Shown here: in pieces, positions 55,024 to 64,000 of the stretch | How positions within the stretch are numbered: the first letter of the stretch is position 1 | Layout: each line of letters begins with the position of its first letter | DNA from: Heterohyrax brucei | Lineage: Eukaryota; Chordata; Mammalia; Hyracoidea; Procaviidae | DNA: 64,000 nt | Direction: 5' to 3' | Assembly: GCA_028571685.1 (NCBI GenBank) | Contig: CM053140.1 | Location: 23,107,501 to 23,171,500, forward strand | The notes under the pieces: model-generated | Databases searched by the model: none | What the model was told of the DNA's origin: nothing | Seen by the model: only the letters and a program-made list of their open reading frames with translations | Made by a program: the position numbers and the translations under genes

Positions 55024-57142
55024 TCACCCACGTGCTCCACTTTAACCACACCACAAGGGCACCTCTTATCCAAAATCCCATTAGTCTTTGACACCACATT
55101 GAACATGCCACAGAGCCACTTACCATTTCCTATTGAAGAGGAAATCTATGTGGGACACTACCAACTCCTAAGAACCACTGGCAAGGGGACTGTTTCAGTC
55201 ACCTAGTACTGCTCTAACAGAAAATACTACAGTGGATAGTTTCGTGAAAAGAAACTTTATTGTCACAGTCCTGGAAGCCATAAATCTGTTCCCGAGTTTT
55301 AAGTCCACTCAACAAGAGAAATTATCATAGTATGGCAGGTGGAGTCTCAATTCAAGGAGAGCATCTTTGCACGGGAACCTCAGGTCCAAAGGATGTGCTC
55401 TGCTCTCAGTGCTGCCGTCTTAGTGGCACGAGGTTCCCAACTCTCTGTGCTCACTTCTCTCCCATATGTTCCACAGCTGGTAACTTGAGTCCTGCCTCAC
55501 CAGGACAACTGCTGCCCAGTCTCCATCATCAGTTATCACAGAGGCAGGATTCACAATACATAGGAGGAATGGCACCATACTGGGACTCAGCCAAGTCAAA
55601 TCAATACATACGTTCTTGGGGGTACACAATGCAATGCATGACAGCGACACTGGCCAGAGTCAATTTACTCCGGCACATCAACACTGCCAAGAGGTAGCCA
55701 AGAGAAGAGTTGAAAAGAGGCAACAGACATGCTCCAACCTCCAAACAGTAGACCCAGAGATAAAAATCATGAAGGCTCTGAATCCTTGAAGAATTTTATG
55801 GGGTTTCAGGCTGTAGAGAATAACAACATCTTTGGTACAGTGATGGAGTACACAACTACAGGCATCTTGTGTGATCATCCAGAAACTCACAGCTTCATGA
55901 GGTACAAAGAGGCCCCCCCAAATATTCCGCCAATTACAGTTTGCCTTACAGGTTTGCGACAACTGTTGTACATAGGGATACCAAATCAGAATACGTGCTC
56001 TTGGATGAGAGAAGGAACATTAAACTTGCTGACATTGGTGGTCTGAAAACTGAATTCACCAATGGGAGCAATCTGAATACTTTCTGTGGTAGTCTCCATT
56101 ACTGTGCCTAGAACTCCTACAAGGAGAAAAGTACCACAGACCCCCTTGGATGTGTGAGGCCTGGCAATCACTATGCACTTCAAGGTATTGGATCTCTGCC
56201 TTTTCAAGGAGAGACCTTAACTTAGCTATAAACTCAGGTACTGGAGGAAGGATATGACTTTCCTCTCCACATGTCTACACTATGTGAACACTTGCTAAGC
56301 CAAACAGTGATTTGTGATGCAAGAAAGACAGCCCTATGAGAGGACCTGCTAAAACTTACATACAGGAATATGAATATTGCAGAAAAACAAAAGGTGTATG
56401 TGAAGCCCCTCCCAGACTGTGAGGATCCCTGGTGAATTGAGGCCAAAGTGAACACAGCTGAAAGGCAGAAAGAGATTTCTGACTTGCTGTTGAACTAAAA
56501 ATACAGTGACGTGGTGGGCATCTATCTGATTCCAGGTTACAACACATCTGACATGGACAGTCAGGCCAGTACTATGGAACCCCAGAGTGCAGCACATTGC
56601 ACTGATAGCCACACAACTTTCTCACTCCATGAGGTACATCCTACCATCTATGCCAAACCCAAACGACATAGTTACAATGTACCCTGTGCACTACTGCGTA
56701 GAAGGAAGGGGGTCTCCACCACATGTGCTTTTCCCTGCATCTCCCCGACAGTCTTTCCTGCACCAACAACCGAGCAGAGCCTGAGCAGAGCCCAACCCAA
56801 CTTGGGGACTGTGTCCCAACATAAGAAATAGCGTGGAACTACAACCCAGTAGAATTCCCACATGTGTTTCTGTGGCTACCTCCTCTGCCCAGACCATCAG
56901 TAACAATGGTAGAGCCCCAGTGGAAACTGGTTTCATACAGGGAGTGTCATAACTAAGATCCTTAAATGACAAGCAGGTGCAGAAGGTATCTGACCAGACT
57001 GTGACCTCAGCCTCTCCCCAGGTCAACATCCACGGCCAGCAGAGTGCCACCACGATGCACTTTAGGCTCAGAAGAAGATATCATTGTTGCATCTGCATGA
57101 ACAGGGAACCCCAGACTGTGACCTCAGCCTCTCCCTCTATCA
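55024..57142 (+). pseudogene. MARK2-like kinase pseudogene, unit 7 (type B, split by an LTR)
   Basis: The N-terminal part is open for 61 codons (55021-55206), with an acidic lead-in and 'IYVGHYQLLRTTGKGT', the clearest match to the MARK N-lobe start and Gly loop. A solo LTR at 55191-55643 interrupts the Gly loop. The remaining kinase (55644-56340) has 'VVHRDTKSEYVLLDE' with HRD kept and DFG changed to DIG. UBA-like part 56440-56660, linker 56660-57142. Instead of KA1, the linker runs in frame into another kinase C-lobe at 57143. Confidence 0.85.
55191..55643 (-). mobile_element. MaLR-type solo LTR inside kinase unit 7
   Basis: Plus-strand reading starts 'tgtttcagtcacctagtact' and ends 'caatgcatgaca'. 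Flanks gggac (55186-55190) and gcgac (55644-55648) are a 5-bp duplication with one change. The kinase reading continues on the far side ('ctggccagagtcaatttac'), so the duplication of the array came before or independently of this insertion. Confidence 0.9.
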
Positions 57143-60140
57143 ACTTGGGAGTCACTTTGTATTTCACGGTAAATGGACTTCTGCCTTTTCATGGAGAAAC
57201 CTCAACTGAGCTATGAAAGCAGATACTGCAGGAAGAATATGATATTGCTTTCCACGTATCTACACTGTGTAAACACTTTCTGAACCAAATATTTATGACA
57301 CAAGAAAGATGGCCACAGTCAGAGCACATACTAGAGCATCCACGCACAAGGTAAAAACTGAAGAAAAACAGAAGATGGATGCGTAGTCATTCCCAGACTG
57401 TGAGGACCCCAGGTGCACTGAGGCCACAGTGAACACGGATTATAGGCAGGAAGAGAGTCATGGCTCACTCTTGAATCAAATACAGAATAATGTGATGGGC
57501 ACCTATCTGATCCTAGGTCACGACACATCTGAAATGGGGTGTCATGCCAGTACTGAGAAACTTCAGGCTACAGCATACAGGACCGATAGCCACGCACCTT
57601 TCTCATCCTGTGAGGGACATCCTACTATCCATAGTAAACCCAAACAACATGGTTACAGGGAACCTGCCATCCCCACATATGGCTACTGTTACTACAGTAT
57701 TTTGAAGAATCAAGCTGATCAAAGGAAAGGGTCCTCCACGGTTATGGGCTTCTCCCTCCATCTCCCTTGCAACATCCTTTGTGCACCAACAACTCGGGAT
57801 AGCCTGGGCAGAGCCTCACCAAACCCTGGGACTGTGTGCGAAGGTGAGAAAGTGGGGTTCCACAACCCAGCAGAGTCCCCGCCTGTGTTTTCATGGCTGC
57901 TACCTTGGCTCAGACCATCAGTGAGAATGATGGATCCCCAGTGGAAGCCAGTTTCCTATAGGCAGTGTCACGACTTAAAGGATGAGCTCACGCGGGAGGT
58001 AAGCGACCAGACTTGACCCCAGCGTCTTCCTCTCTCATCCTCAGAGTTACCCTGTACGTCATGGTAAGTGGATCTCTGCCTTTTCATGGACAGACCTTCA
58101 CTGAGCTATAAAAGCAGGTAATGTAGGAAGAACATGATATTCTTTTCACATGTATAGGTCACGTGAACACTCGCAGAGGAAAACAGTCATTCATGACCAA
58201 GGAAAATGAGCCAGCCCTGTCAAAGGACATGCTAGAACATCCATGGATACAGATGAATGAAGGAGAAAAACAAGATGTGCACCCACTTCTAGACTTTGAG
58301 GAATGCCCAGTGAACTGAGGCCACAGGCAACATGGGTTACAGGCAGAAACAGATTCTTAACTCACTGCTGAAAGAAAAATACAGTGACGTGATGGGCACC
58401 CACCTGACTCTAGGTCCCAACACATCTGAGATGGAGAGTCAGGCCAGTAGCACGGAACCCCAGTGTGCAGCACACTGCACTGACAGCCACACAACTTTCT
58501 CAACCCATGAGCTACATCCTACCATCCATGCTAAATCCAAACAACGTACATGCACAATACCATCAAATGTGCTTCTCCCTGTCTCCCTTGTAACGTCCTT
58601 CCTGCCCGAGGTTAGCCTGGGCAGAGGTCAACCAAAACTTTGGGTTGCGTTCCAAGGTTAGAAAAAGTGTGATGTCTGGAACCCAGCAGGTTCCCGGTGT
58701 GTGTTTCCACGGCTGCTTCCTCCGCCAAGACCATCAGTAAGGACGGCAGAGCCCCAGAAGAACCCAGTTTCCCACAGGGAGTGTCACAACTAAGATCCTT
58801 CATTGATAAGCAGATATGGGAGGGACCTGACCAGATGGTGAACCCAGCCTCTCCCTCTGTCTCTGGGAGTCACCCTGTACTTCATGGTCAATGGATCTCA
58901 GTCTTTCCAGGGAGAAACCTTAACTGAGCTACGAGAAGAGGCGCTGCCTAAAGAATATAATAGTCCTTTTCCACATGTCTACGCCGTGTGAACACTTACT
59001 GAGTCAAATACTCATTGGTGACCTAAGAAAGAAAGGCACGTCAGCAGACATCCTAGGACATCCATACATGAAACTGATGACGAAGAAAACAAAAACTGCA
59101 TGTGTAGCCACTCCGAGATTGTGAGGACCCCTTGTATCGAGGCCATGGTGAACAGGCAGGAAGAGACACACTACTCACTCTTGAATCAAAAGTACAGTCA
59201 CGTGAAGGGCACCTATCTGATCAAAGCTCACAACAGATATGAAATGGAGAGTCACGCCACTACCAAGAATCCCCAGGCTGCAGCACAGTGCACTGACAGA
59301 CACACACTCTTTTATCCCATGATGAATATCATACTAACCATGCTCAACTCCAATGGAGTCATTAGACCGTCCCTTCCATTCCCACTTGGGACTACTGTTT
59401 CTGCAAAGGTCTGAAGAGTCTAGCTGATAGAGACAAAGGGGTCTGCATGGTACGTGCTTCTCCCTGAGTCTCCCGTGCAGCATCCTTCTTCCTGCACCAA
59501 CAACCTGGGATCACCTGGGCAGAGTCCAACCAAACCATGAGGACTGTGCGCCAAGGTGACAAAAAGCATGGTGCCACAACCCAGCACAGTCCCCGCAAGA
59601 GTTTCTGTGACAACCTTCTTAGCCCAGACCATTGGTAAGAACGATGGAGCCCCAGTGGAAACCACTTTCTGCCAGCCCCTCCTTCTGTCAACAGCCAGGA
59701 CAAGCAGGGTGTCACTGGGAGATTCTCTAAACTCGTAACTTGGTTGCACTTTCATCAAAAGGGAACAAAAGCTACATGATAGCAAAAAGTTGTAGAGGAG
59801 ACCCTCAAATCTCTAGAGGCCAAGCACCACTCTCCCAAGTTTAAGTGGAGGATGAAAGTCACCAGTTCCATGGAGCCCAACGAAACGAAGCGGGAGATCT
59901 GCCAAGTGGTGGACACCCACCGACAAGTACACGCTGCTGTGTATGAGCAGCACACCAGGACTGCAGGACTTTGCTCAGTGGAGGACGGAGCTGTGCACAC
60001 TGCCTGTGTGGGCTCTCAACCAGGGAAAGGGGAGAGAATTTCAGGCATCTCTGAGGCCTTCAATAGCGTCGCCTCAAAAATGAGCACAGAGCATGTACTT
60101 TACAACGCTGACAGCAGTTGCCAGGGACAAATGAGGAGTT
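57143..60140 (+). pseudogene. Tandem C-lobe-UBA-linker repeats (units 8-10) ending in KA1
   Basis: Three consecutive copies of a segment that starts inside the kinase C-lobe ('LGVTLYF-V-G-LPFHGET' type, at 57143, 58030 and 58866), continues through a UBA-like part ('GTYLILGHDTSEM', 'GTHLTLGPNTSEM', 'GTYLIKAHN') and the Ser-rich linker, then restarts. The period is about 0.83-0.89 kb. The third copy goes on to KA1 (59829-60110: 'VTSSMEPNETKREICQVVD', 'SVASKMS'). The longest open stretch is 195 codons (57429-58016), UBA plus linker. All C-lobe copies meet a stop soon after 'TEL'. No N-lobe is present, so no kinase activity is possible. Confidence 0.85.
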
Positions 60141-60300
60141 CACACACATAAACTCCCACATGATCAGGCAGTGTTTTGTTCTGTTGTACATAGAGTCACT
60201 ATGAGTTGGAACCTGCTCGAGGGGAGCAGTGTTTTGTTCTGTTGTACACAGAGTCACCTGAGTTGGCACCTACTCAAGGGGACGAAGCCACCTAACAATG
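60141..60300 (+). repeat. Duplicated RTE 3' tail, end of unit 10
   Basis: The piece 'gcagtgttttgttctgttgt' to 'cctgctcgaggggag' occurs twice in succession (about 60169-60224 and 60225-60280). The RTE mid fragment that follows in other units is absent. Confidence 0.75.
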
Positions 60301-61185
60301 CCACAAGAGGAACTGAGAGATCAACTGAGAGATCAACTGAGACAGGCTCCCCGTCCCCCAGGCACCAGGCACCAGGATGCTACCTTCATGGCAGCAAAAT
60401 GTATTAAGTCAATGTACCATACAGACAGGGAAGGGGTCAGTCTCTATGAGTGGGGAAAGACCTGGTACAAAGCTTGTAGGGTTCCTTATACTGGTGAGGG
60501 TAAAAGGTGCTCTCCTAGTCAGGAAGGGTAGCTAGGAAATAGCCTTTTGTTTCAGTTTTAGGGTTATATGTCAGCAACTGCATGATGGGTTCCCACCTGA
60601 AGGATGAGGTAAATGGTATGGTGACAGGATTAACATAGTGGCTAGGTCATTTCTAGATTATCCTCCTGAGGTGGTACCTGTATATAGCCACATTTCAAAC
60701 TGCCAGGAGGAATCGTCACAACTGCAATTACCCTCCTCAAACATTGTTTAGTGAACACATGATGAGGTGGTCTGTGGTGGCGATCAAGTTCTCTAGCTAC
60801 CTTGGTCACTTCCCCCTTGAGGAGACATGGGCCTGAAATCTTGAAGGGAATGTGGGAAGTCGACTCGCTCTGGCTACTTCCTGCTGTTTGGGGTTGTAGT
60901 CCTGCCTACCCGGCAGACCCATGTTCCTCAAGCACCCTGTCTTGAAAACAGTGGGATGCGTGATCTACCTACTGCCTGGCTAGGGGGTACAGGCTGCATA
61001 TCCCTCTAGGACCATGAGATTCACTAGCAATGGATGTAGCTTAGAGCCACGTCTTTTATCTTAGAAGCCAAATTCAAGACGTGTTGTATGCTGTCATGGA
61101 CCTAGCCAGATTTATTAAAATAAAAACAACACTGTTCCTTGAGACACAAGCAGGTGCTGCCCTCAGCTTCTGTTAAAAGGTCAAG
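60301..61185 (+). repeat. 5' module of unit 11
   Basis: A shortened module that begins at the 'ggcaccaggatgc' landmark and is very similar to 580-1390. Small direct repeats at its left end ('gagagatcaact' twice, 'aggcacc' twice) mark the junction. Confidence 0.7.
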
Positions 61186-62631
61186 GGAATCAATGTGGGA
61201 CACTATCACCGGCTAAGACCACTGGCCAGGAGACGTGGTTCAGAGGCAAGTTTTCTCAGCACATCATCAAGGGCAAAGAGGCAGCCAAGAACATTTGAGA
61301 AGAGCCCAGAGACATCTTCCAAACTCCTGACACTATACCCAGAGATAAAATCATGAAGGGTCTCCAAAATCCAAATATTTTAATGCTGTTGCAAGTCACA
61401 GAGAATAAGAACACCTTTGGTATAGTGATGGAGTACGTAACCGCAGGGGACTTATTGATCATTTATAGACTCATGACTTCATGGGCCAGAAAGAAGCCCC
61501 CAAAATATTCTGCCAATTAGAGTTGGCTCTACAGGTTTGCCACAACAACCGTGTTACACATGGCGTTATGACACCAGAAACCGTGTACTTGGATGAGAGA
61601 AGGAATATCAAACTTGCCGACATTGATTTGGGAACTAAATTTACCAAAGGGAGTGAGCTGACTATATTCTGTAGCAGTCTCCATTGTTATGACCAGAACT
61701 CCTATAGGGAGAGAAGTACTAAGGATCCTCTTGGACGTGTGGAGGCTGAAAGTCTCGCTATACTTCATGGTAAGTGGATCTTTGCTTTATCACTGAGAGA
61801 CCTTAACTGAGCTACCAAGCATGTACTGGGGGAAGAACATGACATTCCTTTCCAGGTGTCTTTGCCATGTAAACGTTTGCTAAGCCAAATACTCATTTGT
61901 GATACAAGAAAGACAGGCACATCAGAGGACACGTTACAACAGCCATGGATGAATATGGATAACGAAAAACACAACAGCTGGATGTGCAGCCACTCCCAAA
62001 CTATGAGGATCCTTGGTCCTCTGAGGCCATGGGGAACATGGATTACAGGCAGGAAGATTCAGGACTCACTCCTGAATGAGAACCAATCTGATTCTATGTT
62101 CCAACATATCTGAGATAACAGAGTCATGCTAGTCCCGTGGAATTAACTCCAGAGTGCAGCATACTGCACTGATAGCCACACCTCTTTCTAATCTATGAGG
62201 TATATTCTACCATTCGTGCTAAACCCAAATGATGTAGTTACACCATTCCTGCCATTCCCACCTATGATTACTGTTTCTATGATGCTCCATAGAGTCTAGT
62301 GGAAAAAAGGAAGGGGGGGCTCTATGATACATGCTTCCTCCTCAGCCTCCTTTGCGAAGTCATTCGTGCACCAATAACCCAGGATAGCCTGAGGAGAACC
62401 CAACCAAATCTCACGACTGAGTTCGAAGGTGAGGAAAAATGCAGTGTCGCAAGCAAATAGATTCCCTGTGTGTGTTTCCATGGCTGCCTCTTCCACCGAG
62501 ACCATCAATAAGAATGGTGGAGTCCCAGAAGAACCCAGCAGCCCACAGGGAGTGTCACAGCTAAGATCCTTCACTGATGAGCAGGTGTGGGAGGTACCTG
62601 AGCAGACAGTGAACTCAGCCTCTCCCTCTGT
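61186..62631 (+). pseudogene. MARK2-like kinase pseudogene, unit 11 (closest relative of unit 1)
   Basis: Type-A kinase. The N-lobe is degraded. A 109-codon open stretch (61481-61810) covers the C-lobe start and can be aligned without gaps to 1687-2016 of unit 1, with most residues identical. It shares odd changes with unit 1: DFG as DID, APE region as 'CYDQNSYRERSTKD'. HRD reads HGV. UBA-like part 62030-62200 with a small deletion, linker 62200-62631 ('STETINKNGGVPEEPSSPQG'). It then joins a second C-lobe at 62632 in place of KA1. Confidence 0.85.
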
Positions 62632-64000
62632 CACTGGGAGTCACCCTGTACTTCATGGTAAGTGGATCTCAACCTTTCCACGGAGAAACCTTAACTGAGC
62701 TACAAGAGGAGGCACTGGAGAAAGAACATGAAATTCCTTTCTACATGTCCATGCCATGTGAACACGCATGGAGCCAAATGCTCATTCGTGACCCAAGAGA
62801 GCGAGCCACTTCAGAGGACATCCTAAGATGAACACTAAGGATGAAGAAAACAAAAGACGTAGGTACAGCCACTCCCTGACTATAAGGACACCTGGTGTAT
62901 TGAGACCACAGTGGACATGCGTTAGAAACAGGAAGAGATTCATTACTCATCCTTGAATCAAAAGCACAGTGACATGATGGGCACCTATCTAATCGTAGGT
63001 CACAATACCCATGAAATAGAGTCATGCCGCTACCAAGAAACCCCAGGCTGCAGCACACTGCACTGACAGCCACAGTTTTCTCATCCCATGACGGACATCC
63101 TTCCACTTGTGCTAAACCCAAATGGGCACTTACACTATACCTGCCATTCCCACCTATGATGACTGTTTCTACAATGCTTTGAGGAGTCTAGCTGACAGAC
63201 AACGGAGTCTCCATAGTATGTGCTTCTTCCTAAGTCTCCCTGGCAAAGTCCTTCCTGTACCAACATCCCAGGATAGCCTGGGCAGAGTTTAACCAAACCT
63301 GGGGACTGTGTGGCATGGTGAGAAAAACTGCAGAGCAACAATCCAGTAGACTACGCACATATGTTTCCACGGCTGCCTCCTCCATCCAGATCATCAGGAA
63401 GAAGGATGGAGTCCCACAGGAATCCAGTATCCCACAGGGAGGGTCACAACTAAGATCCTGTAATGCTGAACAGGTGTGGAAGGTACCTGATCAGACTGTG
63501 TCCCCAGCCTCTCCCTGTGTCAACCAGGGATTCACCTGCACATCATGCTAAGTGGATCTCTGATTTTTCATGGAAAGACCTTAACTGGGCTGTGAAAGCA
63601 GGTATGAGAGGTATAATACGATATTGCTTTCCACAGGTCTATACCATGTTAACACTCGCTGAGCCAAATAATCATTTGAATCCAACAAAGAGAGCCACAT
63701 CAGAGGACAACCTGGAACTTCTATGGATGAGGATGGATGATGAAAAAAAACAAAATATGTATGTGCAGCTACTGCCAGACAATGAACACCCCTAGTACAC
63801 TGAGGCTGTGGTGAACATGGATTATAGGCGGGAAGAGATTCAGGACTCATTCCGGAATCAGAACTACAATGACGTGGTGGTCATCAATCTGATCCTAAGT
63901 CATAATCAACTGAGATGTACAGTCATGCCAGTACCGTGCAACCCCAAGGTGCAGCACATGGCACTGATAGCCATACACCTTTCTCAATCCATAAGAAATA
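62632..64000 (+). pseudogene. Further C-lobe-UBA-linker repeats (units 12-13), cut by the window end
   Basis: Unit 12 has a C-lobe end open for about 65 codons ('LGVTLYFMVSGSQPFHGETL' through 'RDPRERATSEDIL', 62633-62829), then a UBA-like part (62910-63060) and linker (63100-63525). Unit 13 restarts at 63525 ('GIHLHIMLSGSLIFHG' reading, with a stop soon after) and reaches its UBA-like part at the window end. Unit 12 joins its C-lobe out of frame with the preceding linker. The repeat probably continues beyond 64000. Confidence 0.8.

Noticed and set aside
57429-58016. 195-codon open frame as a functional UBA protein
   Set aside because: The frame spans UBA and linker of a kinase pseudogene but changes phase relative to the MARK linker and has no kinase or KA1 part. 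It is the remains of a repeat unit.

Overview
This is nuclear DNA from a placental mammal, almost certainly an afrotherian and probably an elephant or close relative. The evidence is the interspersed repeats. There are many copies of a tRNA-derived SINE whose body is copied from an RTE LINE 3' end (AfroSINE type), long RTE (BovB-like) LINE pieces, a lineage-typical L1 3' UTR, and MaLR-type LTRs. I found no intact protein-coding gene. The species is inferred from repeat families remembered, not searched.

Layout: bases 1-7185 and 46030-64000 belong to one degenerate tandem array, all on the + strand, of intronless copies of a MARK2-like Ser/Thr kinase (N-lobe, C-lobe, UBA, Ser-rich linker, C-terminal KA1). 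At least seven kinase N-lobe-containing units, one truncated unit and several partial units are visible. Every one carries frameshifts, stops or large deletions. Units are separated by a shared non-kinase 5' module and by RTE-derived tails, and alternate between two 5' types. From 57143 to 59730 and from 62632 to the window end, a C-lobe-UBA-linker segment of about 0.85-0.9 kb is itself tandemly repeated.

Bases 7185-46030 are a 39-kb block of unrelated intergenic DNA that splits the array. It holds an afrotherian L1 3' UTR, an RTE with a nested insertion bounded by a 12-bp duplication, an inverted cluster of mariner remnants, a young betaretrovirus-like provirus (18464-21411) with a perfect 6-bp target duplication and about 17 copies of a 28-bp repeat in its leader, several solo MaLR LTRs with 5-bp duplications, an older gammaretrovirus-like provirus (36296-42077) sitting inside an RTE copy, about a dozen AfroSINEs, and a pair of CTCF-like motifs.

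Nothing here forms an operon or pathway. The biology is genome dynamics: retrocopying of a kinase, capture of LINE tails, tandem amplification with higher-order structure, and successive layers of retroelement insertion.
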